Of a stretch of DNA of 63,938 nt, positions 17,767 to 26,486 are shown in pieces (position 1 is the stretch's first letter; the number at the start of each line of letters is the position of its first letter). Position numbers and translations under genes: made by a program. The notes under the pieces were generated by a model, which made no database searches, was not told the DNA's origin, and was given only the letters and a program-made list of their open reading frames with translations. The stretch is taken from assembly GCA_035638075.1 (NCBI GenBank), contig DASRAU010000002.1, positions 1 through 63,938 of the forward strand, read 5' to 3'. The DNA comes from DASRAU01 sp035638075 (GTDB lineage Bacteria > Acidobacteriota > Polarisedimenticolia > Gp22-AA2).

Positions 17767-19056
17767 TTAGATCGGCTGGTCGATCGAGGTCGCGAGCGGC
17801 GTGAAGAGCTTCGGGCCCGACTCGGTCATCACCCAGCAGTCCTCCAGGCGGATGCCGAACTCGCCGGGGATGTAGATGCCGGGCTCGTCGGAGAAGCACA
17901 TGCCGGCCTCGAGCGGAGTGGTGTCGCTGCGCACGAGGTACGGTGCCTCGTGCCCGTCCATGCCGATGCCGTGCCCCGTGCGGTGCGACGTCCCGGGGAG
18001 AGCGTAGTCCTTGCCCCAGCCCTTGCCTTCGTAGAACGCGCGCACCGCACGGTCGACGTCGCCCACCGGCGCGCCGAGCTTCGCCGTCTCGAGGGCGAGC
18101 TCCTGGCCGCGCTTGACCGTGTTCCAGACCTCGCGCTGGCGCGCCGTCGGCTCGCCGAAGATCCAGGTGCGCGAGATGTCGGACTGGTAGCCCTGGACGG
18201 AGCAGCCGCTGTCGATGAGCACGACCGAGCCCTTCGCGATCGTCTGCGGCTTCTCCGAGCCGTGCGGGTAGGCGCTCGCTTCGTTCAGGAGCACGAGCGA
18301 GAACTGGTGCGCGCCGCCGAGCGCCTCGGTCGCTTCGACCAGCAGCTTCATGACGTCGGCGCGTCCCATGCCCGCTTCGACCTTGCCGTGGACGCTGCGG
18401 ATGGCCGCGATGGTGACGTCGTTCGCCGTCTGGAGGAGCGCCCGCTCCGCGGGTGACTTGACGATGCGACAGGCGCGCACGAGATCGTCCCCCGAGACGA
18501 CGTTGCGACCCGGCCCGCCCTTCGCGGCGGCCAGTCGATCGACGATGAAGTAGCGCGTCGTCCCTTCGACCGCCAGCGGCGCGTCGGACGCGACGCGATC
18601 GCGCAACGCCCCGGCGAGCAGGTCGAACGGACTCTCGTCCTCTTTCCACGTGCGGACGTCGGCCTGGATCTTGAGCGTCTCGCGCACCGAGGGCTCTTCG
18701 AATGCCGGGGTGACCGCGACGATGCCTCCGTCGGCGGGGATGACCGCGGCGGTCGTCCGCTCGGACCGATGCCAGCGGATGCCCGTGAAGTATTCGAGCG
18801 AGGCACCGGCCTCGACCAGGAGGGCCGCGGCCTTCCGCTGCCGCAGCAGCGATTGCAGCTTCGCGATCCGCGCCCCGTGCTCTTCGGCGGTGATCGGCTT
18901 CGCGTCCTTCGTCAGCGATGCCGGCTTGGCCGGCGAGGCCGGCCCCCTGGGCAACGCCGCCTCCTTCGTTTTTGAACGGGCCGCGAATGCCGGCGCGCCC
19001 GCCGCCACCGCGCCGGCGCCCAGCAAACCGAGCAGGGCGCGCCTGGAAATGCTCAT
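17767..19056 (-). CDS. Tat-exported M24 metallopeptidase (Xaa-Pro aminopeptidase-like)
   Basis: 429 residues. The N-terminus ISRRALLGLLGAGAVAAGAPAFA is a twin-arginine signal. A creatinase-type N-terminal domain precedes the pita-bread fold catalytic domain. All five dinuclear metal ligands of the family are present: D282, D293, H362, E391 and E405, with the motif GHGIGMDGHEAPYL around H362. It should remove N-terminal residues before proline, or dipeptides, in the periplasm. The start codon overlaps the end of the decayed histidine phosphatase gene by four bases, so the two once formed an operon. Export is unusual for M24 enzymes, most of which are cytoplasmic. Confidence 0.9.
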   Translation of the reverse strand: MSISRRALLGLLGAGAVAAGAPAFAARSKTKEAALPRGPASPAKPASLTKDAKPITAEEHGARIAKLQSLLRQRKAAALLVEAGASLEYFTGIRWHRSERTTAAVIPADGGIVAVTPAFEEPSVRETLKIQADVRTWKEDESPFDLLAGALRDRVASDAPLAVEGTTRYFIVDRLAAAKGGPGRNVVSGDDLVRACRIVKSPAERALLQTANDVTIAAIRSVHGKVEAGMGRADVMKLLVEATEALGGAHQFSLVLLNEASAYPHGSEKPQTIAKGSVVLIDSGCSVQGYQSDISRTWIFGEPTARQREVWNTVKRGQELALETAKLGAPVGDVDRAVRAFYEGKGWGKDYALPGTSHRTGHGIGMDGHEAPYLVRSDTTPLEAGMCFSDEPGIYIPGEFGIRLEDCWVMTESGPKLFTPLATSIDQPI

Positions 19057-19388
19057 GGGGTCACCTCTCTCGTCACGGCGGGCAGGTTTCGGGCAGCGGC
19101 CCGAGGTTCTCGGACTTCACATCGAACTTCAGGCTTCCGGGCGTCGCGCTCCGGTCGATCGTTGTACGGAAGCTGGGTGTTGACCGGCACTCCCATCCGG
19201 ACGGCGGTGGGGCCGATCGTCAGTTGAGCCCCCCGGCAGGTCAGCAGTCCAAGCCCGTCCTTCGGCTTCTCTCCGTGCCGGACGAAGACGAGCGTCTCGA
19301 TCGATCTCCTGGATTCCGCCGGAACGGCGGCCCGCGGCGCGGCAACGAGCGCGCCGACCGTCATGAGCAGCACCAGCAGTCGTCTCAT
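19053..19388 (-). pseudogene. decayed histidine phosphatase gene
   Basis: Residues after the ATG at 19388 give a signal peptide, then LVFVRHGEKPKDGLGLLTCRG, the RHG motif start of an exported histidine phosphatase family. After LTCRG the normal middle (about 50 residues) is missing and the frame resumes with TIGPTAVRMGVPVNTQLPYND, a sequence expected further downstream. After that the frame becomes Arg-rich, whereas the +1 frame reads a sensible C-terminus ending in SENLGPLPETCPP and a stop. A deletion plus a frameshift explain this. The remaining 111-codon frame is too short for a working enzyme. It overlaps the M24 gene start by 4 bp. Confidence 0.55.
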
Positions 19389-19420
19389 GTCCGCGAAGTA
19401 TAGGCGCGCTTCGAGAGGCG

Positions 19421-19449
19421 TTGACACCGTCAATCGGCGCTCATTAGAC
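19421..19449 (+). promoter_or_regulatory. candidate sigma-70 promoter for the gene at 19504
   Basis: TTGACA at 19421-19426 and TTAGAC at 19444-19449 are 17 bp apart, with the start codon 55 bp after the second box and a GGAGG ribosome site before it. The -35 box is a perfect match; the -10 box is partial. Confidence 0.5.
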
Positions 19450-19503
19450 TCGCCTCCTCAACTGGACAGATCGAGCAGGAGTTCGCACACGGAGGACGAT
19501 CCG

Positions 19504-20106
19504 ATGAGCTGGAAGAATCTCGTGAACCTGGTCGCGGTCGTTCTCCTGCTGGGTCCGTCCGTGAGCGCGATGGCCCAGGAGCCGGCGCCGCCGCCGGCCG
19601 CGCCGCCGGAGGCGGAGAAATCCACCCCGCCGGCGACGATGCCCATGCCCGGGCTCGTCTCCACCACCAACAGGGTTTCGGCCGAGGTGGTGCAGGTGGA
19701 CAAGACCTACCTGCTCGTGAAGCTCCAAAGCGGCGAGGTGCGCGTCTTCAACGTGGACCCGGCGCGGGTGTTCATCGTGGACGGGAAGCCGTTGACCGTC
19801 AAGCAGCTCAAGCCGGGCACCATCCTCACCGCCACCTACACCTCGACGCCGCCGACCGGCGCCCCGGTCGCGACCGTCACGGGCAAGGTCTGGTACGTGA
19901 GCGGCAACACGGTCATCCTGACCCTTCCCGACGGGACCAACAAGAGCTACACCGTGCCCGCCTCGTTCCAGTTCATGGTCAATGGCGAGCCCGCGTCGGT
20001 GAGCAAGCTCCGCAAGGGGATGAAAGTCACGGCCCACCGCATTCCCGAGCCGCCCGCGGTGGAGATCTCCCACGACATCGTGGTCACCGGCACGACCAAA
20101 AAGTAG
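19504..20106 (+). CDS. exported protein with repeated beta-domain, unknown function
   Basis: 200 residues. The ATG at 19504 follows GGAGG by eight bases and opens a signal peptide (to about AMAQ, residue 25), then a Pro/Ala-rich linker (26-50). The rest contains two similar beta-rich units: VQVDKTYLLVKLQSGEVRVFNVDPARVFIVDGKPLTVKQLKPGTILTA and VWYVSGNTVILTLPDGTNKSYTVPASFQFMVNGEPASVSKLRKGMKVTA. Each has a V-N-G-[KE]-P turn and an L-[KR]-x-G-M/T strand, so the protein is an internal duplication. No catalytic motif is seen. A periplasmic or outer-membrane-associated role is likely; family not recognised. Confidence 0.6.
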   Translation: MSWKNLVNLVAVVLLLGPSVSAMAQEPAPPPAAPPEAEKSTPPATMPMPGLVSTTNRVSAEVVQVDKTYLLVKLQSGEVRVFNVDPARVFIVDGKPLTVKQLKPGTILTATYTSTPPTGAPVATVTGKVWYVSGNTVILTLPDGTNKSYTVPASFQFMVNGEPASVSKLRKGMKVTAHRIPEPPAVEISHDIVVTGTTKK

Positions 20107-20139
20107 CGGCCGACTCGTTCAAGAGCGCCGGACGAATCG

Positions 20140-20379
20140 CTAGCGGGACACCGGGATCGATTCGACGAGGCCGTTCACGCGCACCATCTCGACGAAGAGG
20201 TTCTGGCCGCTCTTGTGCTTCGGCACGATGAACGAGTACGAGCCGGATCGGCCGTCGCTGCAGGCCGAGCAACCGATGGTTGCGGGGTTCAGCTGGATGC
20301 GCAGCCCCTTGACTTGAGGAGCGTCTTCATCGGCTTTCCCTATGCCCCTCGGAGACGACCAGGCAACCAGAATCTTCAT
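20140..20379 (-). CDS. small protein overlapping a TPR membrane protein gene
   Basis: 79 residues without a signal peptide. The ATG overlaps the stop of the upstream membrane TPR gene by four bases (ATGA at 20379-20376). A C-x-x-C pair (IGCSACSDG, residues 37-40) may bind metal. The end is hydrophobic-charged (NLFVEMVRVNGLVESIPVSR). I do not recognise a family. Coupling to the upstream gene suggests joint action. The first half includes LVAWSSPRGIGKADEDAPQ, which looks natural rather than random, supporting a real gene. Confidence 0.5.
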   Translation of the reverse strand: MKILVAWSSPRGIGKADEDAPQVKGLRIQLNPATIGCSACSDGRSGSYSFIVPKHKSGQNLFVEMVRVNGLVESIPVSR

Positions 20380-21845
20380 GGCTTCGCTCCCGCGCGACGC
20401 TTCAACGATTCGGCGAGGTCCAGGTTGCGGCGGGCGTCCGGGTAGTCGGGTTGCAGCTCGAGTGCGCGCCGGAACTCGAGGATCGCTTCGTCGGTTCTTC
20501 CCTGGCGGCCGAGCGCCACGCCGAGATTGGAGTGCGCTTCGGCGAAAGCCGGATTGATGCGCACGGCTTCCGTGAAGTGCTCCTCGGCCTCCGCCAGCTG
20601 ATGCCGGCGCAGCAGCGCGGTTCCCAGGTTCAGGTGCGCGACGGCGTTGTCGTCGGTCACCGCGAGCGCGTGCCGGAACAGTGTCTCGCTGTCGCGCCAA
20701 TGACCTGTCTGCACGAAAGCGCCGATGCCGAGCAGGACGACGACCGCCGTGGCCAGGCTCGCGAGAAACGCCGGCCGCTCGCCGATGCGATCGGAGATGG
20801 CCCAGACCGCCGCCAGGAAGATGCCGATCAAAGGGATGTAGGTGTAGCGGTCGGCCCTCGCCTGCCATCCCACCTGCACGATGCCGGCCACCGGCGCGAG
20901 CGTCACCAGGTACCACGCCCAGCCAATAAGAAGATACGGCCGGCTCCGCCGGAAGCGGATCGCTCCGAACGTCAGCGCCGCCAGGATCGCGGACGACACG
21001 ATCACCTTCCAGGCGGCGAGCGAGGCGCCGGGGTGCGGATAGAAAACGGCGAGCCGCGTCGGCCACATCGTCTGGCCGAGATAGGTCACCGTGGCCACGA
21101 TCGCGTTCGCGACGCGCACCCCGAGCGGGTAACCGGCCAGGGAGCCCACGGTCTCTGCATGGCGCTGGGCCACGATGGTCACCACGCCCGTGGCGATCGA
21201 CATCGCGAAAAGCGGCGCCTTCTCGAGCACCAGGCGCCGCCACGGCTCCTTGCGTCGCAGAGGCCAGGCGTCGAGCAGCAGGAGCAGCACCGGCAAGGTC
21301 ACGAGCATCGGCTTGGCCAGGAGACCCAGCGCGAACATCAGCACGACCCCGAGGCGGCGGACCGGGCCGGGTCGCTCCACGAATCCGGCATAGGCCAGGA
21401 GCGTCAGGAGCAGAAACAGGGTGCTCAGCACGTCCTTGCGCTCCGCGACCCAGGCCACCGACTCCACGTGCAGCGGATGGATCGCGAAGAGCGCCGCCGT
21501 GACGGCGGAGCGATACGGCGAACCGGTCAGCCGGTCGAGCAGGAGGAACAGGAGGAGCACGTTGGCGAGGTGCAGCACCACGTTGGTCAGGTGGAAGACG
21601 CGCGGATCGATCCCGCCGATGGACGCGTCGAGCATCAGCGAGATCCAGGTCAGCGGATGCCAGTTCGCCGCGGTGAAGGTTGTGAACGCCCAGCCGACGC
21701 CCGCGACCGTCAACCCCTCTTGAACGTGCGGATTCGCGGTGACGTACAGCGGATCGTCGTAATTGAGGAGCTCGAAGCCGACCACCCGGGCGAAGACCGC
21801 GAGGGTGGCCAATGCCAACAGGAGCGCAAGGACGAATCGCGACAT
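20376..21845 (-). CDS. GT-C-like multispanning membrane protein with C-terminal TPRs
   Basis: 489 residues; ATG at 21845 starts the first membrane helix. About ten to eleven hydrophobic segments follow. The first periplasmic loop has NYDDPLYVTANPHV, an acidic DD pair as in GT-C glycosyltransferases (PMT, TMTC). Other motifs are WHPLTWISLMLD, HPLHVESVAWVAERKDVLS and a final TPR block (about 380-480: AHLNLGTALLRRHQLAEAEEHFTEAVRINP and AHSNLGVALGRQGRTDEAILEFRRALELQPDYPDARRNL). This matches the TMTC-like family, which transfers mannose in animals and is uncharacterised in bacteria. Acts at the membrane; donor and acceptor unknown. Confidence 0.75.
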   Translation of the reverse strand: MSRFVLALLLALATLAVFARVVGFELLNYDDPLYVTANPHVQEGLTVAGVGWAFTTFTAANWHPLTWISLMLDASIGGIDPRVFHLTNVVLHLANVLLLFLLLDRLTGSPYRSAVTAALFAIHPLHVESVAWVAERKDVLSTLFLLLTLLAYAGFVERPGPVRRLGVVLMFALGLLAKPMLVTLPVLLLLLDAWPLRRKEPWRRLVLEKAPLFAMSIATGVVTIVAQRHAETVGSLAGYPLGVRVANAIVATVTYLGQTMWPTRLAVFYPHPGASLAAWKVIVSSAILAALTFGAIRFRRSRPYLLIGWAWYLVTLAPVAGIVQVGWQARADRYTYIPLIGIFLAAVWAISDRIGERPAFLASLATAVVVLLGIGAFVQTGHWRDSETLFRHALAVTDDNAVAHLNLGTALLRRHQLAEAEEHFTEAVRINPAFAEAHSNLGVALGRQGRTDEAILEFRRALELQPDYPDARRNLDLAESLKRRAGAKP

Positions 21846-22008
21846 GGATTCTTCCCGAGGGAGACCCCTGGGCACGTCCTCCGCGCTGACCCTCATTGTC
21901 AATCGAGATATTAGATCCGCGCGATGGCTCAACCGGCTTGACGGGATCTCACGCCGCCCCTAGCTTCAGGAACGGGGGCGTCACGGCTTCCAGGAGGCGG
22001 GACGCATC

Positions 22009-22758
22009 ATGCAGCCAGGCACTCCGCTTTGCTCGCGGCCCTTTCAAGTGGCACTGCTCGCCATCGCGATCTCCGCCTGCTCCGGCGCGCCGCAGCCCGG
22101 GACGGCGCAACGTCACGGGGCCCCCGATTCGACATCGCCACGGACGGGCGCTGCCGGATTCGCCGGCGCCGGGCACCCTTGGCCCGTGGACACGCCCAGG
22201 TCGAATCCACCGAAGGACGCCGCCGGGCCTCCGCCTCCGTCGACACGGGAGATCCAGGGCTATTTCACCGACACGACCACCCGGACCTCGGTGCGGTTCT
22301 GGAAGGGCCCCAATGATCAGGCGGGCTCCGAGCGCCTGACCCGGTTCACCGTCGAGGTCGATGGCGCACCGGAGTACTCGCGCGTCGTCAGCACCATCGA
22401 GCTCATCGGCGTCTGCCGCTCGTCGGGCAAGGGGCTCGATCAGCTGCTGTTCTCCTTTTATCCCGAACGGCGCGGCGGTGGGGCGCTCGGTGTCCTTCAT
22501 TACGATGCGGAAAAACACCGCTTCATGCTCGGCTTCTCCCCGCGAGATGCACGCATCGACTGCACCGGCGACCGCGCGCTCCTGCCTTCAGGAGGAGCGC
22601 TCCCCTGCACCTGTCCGTGGGGTGACGGCCCCGACGATCCCCGCGGAACGGCCACGGCGGTCGCGACCGCAGGCGCGCGGGAGATCCTGATCCTGCCGGA
22701 AGTATCGGGAGGGCCTCCCTTCACCCGGGGAGAAGCGCCTGACTCGAGCGCTCACTAG
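22009..22758 (+). CDS. putative lipoprotein, unknown function
   Basis: 249 residues. A short signal sequence ends with the lipobox I-S-A-C24, then a Pro-, Ser- and Gly-rich tether of about 60 residues. The remaining region (about 80-240) is a globular domain with motifs IQGYFTDTTTRTSVRFWKG and VSTIELIGVC and two CTC cysteines near the end. No family recognised. GGAGG lies 12 bases before the ATG, rather far. It diverges from the TMTC-like gene at 21845. A hairpin (GAGCGCT-cact-AGCGCTC, 22746-22763) overlaps the stop codon but has no T-tract. Confidence 0.5.
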   Translation: MQPGTPLCSRPFQVALLAIAISACSGAPQPGTAQRHGAPDSTSPRTGAAGFAGAGHPWPVDTPRSNPPKDAAGPPPPSTREIQGYFTDTTTRTSVRFWKGPNDQAGSERLTRFTVEVDGAPEYSRVVSTIELIGVCRSSGKGLDQLLFSFYPERRGGGALGVLHYDAEKHRFMLGFSPRDARIDCTGDRALLPSGGALPCTCPWGDGPDDPRGTATAVATAGAREILILPEVSGGPPFTRGEAPDSSAH

Positions 22759-22869
22759 CGCTCATCCCGCTCTTGCCTGTTGTAGCCATTGAAGTTGTCA
22801 GCAAGATCACCCCCGGGAATTGGAGCCTGGCGGCTCGAGTTGCGCACGTTCCGAGATGAGGGGGATCGC

Positions 22870-23943
22870 ATGAAAACATCGGAAAAGGTCTGGAACTGGA
22901 GTCACGGCCTCGTTGTCCTGGTCCTGCTGGCCTTCCTGCCGGTCGACTTGCACGCCCAGTCCGGCAACGGGGTGCTCAAGGTCACCTCGTTTCCGTCGGG
23001 GGCGAGAGTTTCGGTCGATGGCGTCGACACCGGCAAGACCACGCCCTTGAGCACCAATGTGCCGGTGGGCAACCACACCATCGTCGTCTCGATTCCCAAC
23101 TCCGGCTGGAATCCCGACTCACGGACCGTCCTCATCGAGGCCGGCACGACCGATCTGAGCGTCACGCTGCTGCCGATCCTGACCACCGGCCCGCAAGGAC
23201 CTCCCGGCCCCAAAGGTGACAAGGGTGACAAAGGCGACCGTGGTGACCAGGGCGCGCAGGGACTGAAAGGCGACACGGGAGCGACCGGCGACCAGGGACC
23301 TCAGGGCACGAAGGGCGACAAGGGTGACACCGGTGCAACCGGGGCCCGAGGGCTCACCGGCGAGACCGGTCCGGCAGGCCCGCAGGGGGACCCCGGGCCC
23401 GTCGTCACCGCGGGTTTCAACGGCATGACCGAGTACACGCTGCCCTTTGGCTCCGCCGCCATCGACTTCTTCTGGAGGGCTCCGGCCGGAGTCACCCATC
23501 TCATGGTCGAGATGTGGGGCGGAGGCGGAGGAGGCGGCACGATCTTCGGTGGCGGCGGCGGTGCCTACACCCGCGGCGTCATCGCCGTCACGCCCGGCAC
23601 TCTGTACACGGTCGTGGTCGGCCACGGTGGCAACGGCAAGGGGGTCTTCGGGGCGGTTCAGCAGAATGGCGGCGACAGCAGCGTGAGCCTGGAGGGCGTG
23701 AAATTGATCTACGCAGGCGGCGGTCACGCGCCCGACTTCGGAGAGCAGTCCCCCAACGAGTCGCCCGGCGGCGATATCGACCCGACCGCGGCCATCAGCC
23801 GTCCCGGAGGCCGGGGCAATGTCACGTTCGGCTCACCGGCATACGGTGGAAACTTCTGCACCGGTCCTGAGCGCGACGTGACCGGAAAGGGTGGCGACCT
23901 CTTCGGGGCGGGTCACCCCGGGTACGTGATCCTCATCTGGTGA
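22870..23943 (+). CDS. collagen-like secreted protein with PEGA and glycine-rich domains
   Basis: 357 residues from the ATG at 22870, preceded by GAGGGGGATCGC. A signal peptide (to AQ30) is followed by a PEGA-type domain (35-101; VLKVTSFPSGARVSVDG, TTPLSTNVPVGNHTI), then an uninterrupted collagen triple-helix region from G107 to P177 (about 23 G-x-y triplets, many GDK, GDT, GPQ and GAT). The C-terminal 170 residues are glycine-rich with GGGGGGGTIFGGGGGAYTRG and end in YGGNF, VTGKGGDL and GYVILIW, resembling phage tail-fibre-like glycine-rich domains. The collagen stem would give a trimer; the PEGA domain would sit near the cell, the Gly-rich tip away. Confidence 0.8.
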   Translation: MKTSEKVWNWSHGLVVLVLLAFLPVDLHAQSGNGVLKVTSFPSGARVSVDGVDTGKTTPLSTNVPVGNHTIVVSIPNSGWNPDSRTVLIEAGTTDLSVTLLPILTTGPQGPPGPKGDKGDKGDRGDQGAQGLKGDTGATGDQGPQGTKGDKGDTGATGARGLTGETGPAGPQGDPGPVVTAGFNGMTEYTLPFGSAAIDFFWRAPAGVTHLMVEMWGGGGGGGTIFGGGGGAYTRGVIAVTPGTLYTVVVGHGGNGKGVFGAVQQNGGDSSVSLEGVKLIYAGGGHAPDFGEQSPNESPGGDIDPTAAISRPGGRGNVTFGSPAYGGNFCTGPERDVTGKGGDLFGAGHPGYVILIW

Positions 23944-24036
23944 GCCCGATCGGAAGACGAAGGGGGTCGAACCCGCGCTGAGGTGGAACATGCGCGGGAC
24001 CGGGCGCGTTAGACTGCATCGACCCGGGAGCCCCGC

Positions 24037-26466
24037 ATGCAACCGCCTTTCCAGGACGTCCGGTATGCCCTCCGCCAGCTGCGCAAGCATCCGGCGTTCG
24101 CGACGGTCGCCGTCCTGACGCTGGCCCTGGGCATCGGCGCGAACACCGCCATGTTCACCGTCGTGCACGCCGTGCTGCTCCGACCGCTCGCGTTCCAGGA
24201 CCCCGCGCGGCTGGTGCTGGTCGCCGAGAAGAACGACTTCAACACCATCAGCGTCTCGTATCAGAACTATCTCGACTGGCGCGACCAGAGCACCTCGTTC
24301 GCGATGCCGCTCCAGGCGACCCAGGGCGCCGCCGCGACGCTCACGGGCACGGGTGACCCCGAGCGCCTGGCCCTGCGTCGGATGAGCGCGGGGCTGCTGC
24401 CCCTGCTCGGCGTGAACCCGGTGGTCGGGCGCGCCTTCGCCGACAGCGACGACCGCGCCGGCGCCGCGCCCGTCGTGCTGCTCGGGTACGGACTGTGGCA
24501 GCGGCGTTTCGGCGGCTCCCCTGACGTGGTCGGGACGACGCTCGACCTCGACGCGCACCCCTGCACCGTCGTCGGCGTGCTGCCGCGGGGGTTCGAGGTC
24601 CTCCAGCCGGCCGACGTCTTCGCGCCGTTCCATCCGTGGGCTTCGACGCTGCCCGACGATCGCAACTGGCACCCCGGCATCATCACGGTCGGCCGGCTCA
24701 AGGAGGGCGTGTCGCGCCGGCAGGCGACGACCGAGATGGTCGCCATCGCGGGGCGCCTCGAGAAGCAGTATCCGGACTTCAACACCGGCATCAGCGCGGA
24801 GGTGGTCGGGCTCCAGGACCAGATGGTGCAGAACGTCCGTCCCGCGCTCTGGGTCCTGCTCGGGGCCGTGAGCTTCGTGCTCCTGATCGCCTGCGCCAAC
24901 GTGACCAACCTCCTGCTCGCACGCGCGGCCTCCCGCGGCCGGGAGGTCGCGATCCGGACCGCTCTCGGCGCCGGGCGCGCGCGCCTGGTCCGGCAGCTCG
25001 TGACCGAGAGCGTCGTGCTCTCGCTTTTGGGAGGGCTCGTCGGTCTCTTCCTGGCCTGGCTTTGCCTGGGGGCGCTGCTCCGGCTTGCGGCGAACGCGCT
25101 GCCCGCCGCGTTCAGCGTCGACCTCGACCCGGCGGTTCTGGCGTTCACGTTCGCGGTGGCGGCGGTCACCGGCCTGGTGTTCGGCGTGGCGCCGGCGCTG
25201 CGCGCCACGAAGCTCGACCTGCGGGACGTGATGAACGAGGGAGCGCACGGCTCGACCGGCGCTCCGCGGGCCCGCCGCCTCCGCGGCCTCCTCATCACGG
25301 CGGAGAGCGCGCTCGCCATGCTGCTGCTCGTCGGGGCCGGCCTGCTGCTCCAGAGCTTCGCGCGTCTGCAGAACGTCGCGCCGGGCTTCCAGGCGGATCA
25401 CCTGATGGTCGCGGACCTGCCGTTGTCGCAGGGGGCCTACTCCAGGCCCGAGCAGCGGGAGGAATTCTTCGACCAGGTCCTTACGCGCGCCTCGGCCCTG
25501 CCGGGCGTGCGCTCCGCCGGGGCGGCCTCCTTCCTGCCGGTGAGCGGCGGCGGTGCGGCCCTGCACTTCAACATCACCGGGCGGCCGGTCAACGGGCCGA
25601 ACGATTTCACCGCCGCCGGCTATCGCGTGGTGACGCCCGGGTACTTCCAGACGCTGGGCGTGCCGCTCCTCAAGGGCCGGTTCTTCGCAGCGACGGACGA
25701 CGAGCGCGCGGCGTCGGTCGTCATCATCAACTCGACCATGGCGCGCACGTACTTTCCCGACCAGGACCCGCTCGGGCAGCGGCTGCAGATCGGCACAACA
25801 CCGGACGACGAGGTCCCGAAGATGGAGGTCGTCGGCGTCGTCGGCGACGTCATCCAGGGACTCGACGTCGACGCCAAGGCCGAGATGTACCTGCCCTATC
25901 GCCAGGGAGACCGGCTGCTGCCGGCCTTCCTGATGTCGGTCGTGATGCGGACAGCCGGAGACCCGCTCTCCCAGACGGCGGCCCTGCGCCGTGCGATCGC
26001 CGACATCGATCCGGCCCAGCCGCTGGTGAAGCCGCGCAGCATGGAGGACAACGTCGCGACCTCGGTGGCGCAGCCGCGGTTCCGCACCTGGCTGATCGGC
26101 ATCTTCGCGGGACTGGCGCTGCTGCTGGCGGCCGTCGGCATCTACGGCATGCTGTCGTACAGCGTCACGCAGCGCACCCGCGAGATCGCCATCCGCGTCA
26201 CCCTCGGCGCGGAGCGGAACCAGATCCTGCGCACCGTCGCAGGGGAAGGGCTGCGCTTCACGCTTTTCGGCGTCGCCCTCGGCATCCTGGGCGGGCTCGC
26301 GCTGACGCGGCTGCTGCAGGGCTTCCTGTTCGGGGTGAGCGCGTTCGATCCCGGCGCCTTCGCCGGCGCCGCCGTCCTGCTCGTCGTGGTCGCTCTCGCC
26401 GCGTCGCTCGTGCCCGCCCGGCGCGCCACGCGGGTGGATCCGCTGGTGGCGCTCCGGAGCGAATGA
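24037..26466 (+). CDS. ADOP-type ABC transporter permease (MacB-like)
   Basis: 809 residues, start at the ATG 24037. The N-terminus QDVRYALRQLRKHPAFATVAVLTLALGIGANTAMFTVVHAVLLRPL is the signature of acidobacterial duplicated orphan permeases. It has two MacB periplasmic core domains and two FtsX permease units, the second ending in RATRVDPLVALRSE. No ATPase gene is adjacent. These permeases occur in many copies in Acidobacteriota, where they are uncharacterised; related MacB proteins couple to periplasmic partners for export. TTAGACT lies 22 bp before the ATG. It is the strongest taxonomic marker in the window. Confidence 0.9.
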   Translation: MQPPFQDVRYALRQLRKHPAFATVAVLTLALGIGANTAMFTVVHAVLLRPLAFQDPARLVLVAEKNDFNTISVSYQNYLDWRDQSTSFAMPLQATQGAAATLTGTGDPERLALRRMSAGLLPLLGVNPVVGRAFADSDDRAGAAPVVLLGYGLWQRRFGGSPDVVGTTLDLDAHPCTVVGVLPRGFEVLQPADVFAPFHPWASTLPDDRNWHPGIITVGRLKEGVSRRQATTEMVAIAGRLEKQYPDFNTGISAEVVGLQDQMVQNVRPALWVLLGAVSFVLLIACANVTNLLLARAASRGREVAIRTALGAGRARLVRQLVTESVVLSLLGGLVGLFLAWLCLGALLRLAANALPAAFSVDLDPAVLAFTFAVAAVTGLVFGVAPALRATKLDLRDVMNEGAHGSTGAPRARRLRGLLITAESALAMLLLVGAGLLLQSFARLQNVAPGFQADHLMVADLPLSQGAYSRPEQREEFFDQVLTRASALPGVRSAGAASFLPVSGGGAALHFNITGRPVNGPNDFTAAGYRVVTPGYFQTLGVPLLKGRFFAATDDERAASVVIINSTMARTYFPDQDPLGQRLQIGTTPDDEVPKMEVVGVVGDVIQGLDVDAKAEMYLPYRQGDRLLPAFLMSVVMRTAGDPLSQTAALRRAIADIDPAQPLVKPRSMEDNVATSVAQPRFRTWLIGIFAGLALLLAAVGIYGMLSYSVTQRTREIAIRVTLGAERNQILRTVAGEGLRFTLFGVALGILGGLALTRLLQGFLFGVSAFDPGAFAGAAVLLVVVALAASLVPARRATRVDPLVALRSE

Positions 26467-26486
26467 CCGGGAAGGTCTCCGAAGGC

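Noticed and set aside
22746..22763. Rho-independent terminator over the stop codon of the lipoprotein gene
   Set aside because: The perfect 7-bp stem lacks a T-tract and includes the stop codon.
23210..23410. A CRISPR or minisatellite array
   Set aside because: The short repeats are in-frame G-x-y codons of a collagen-like protein.
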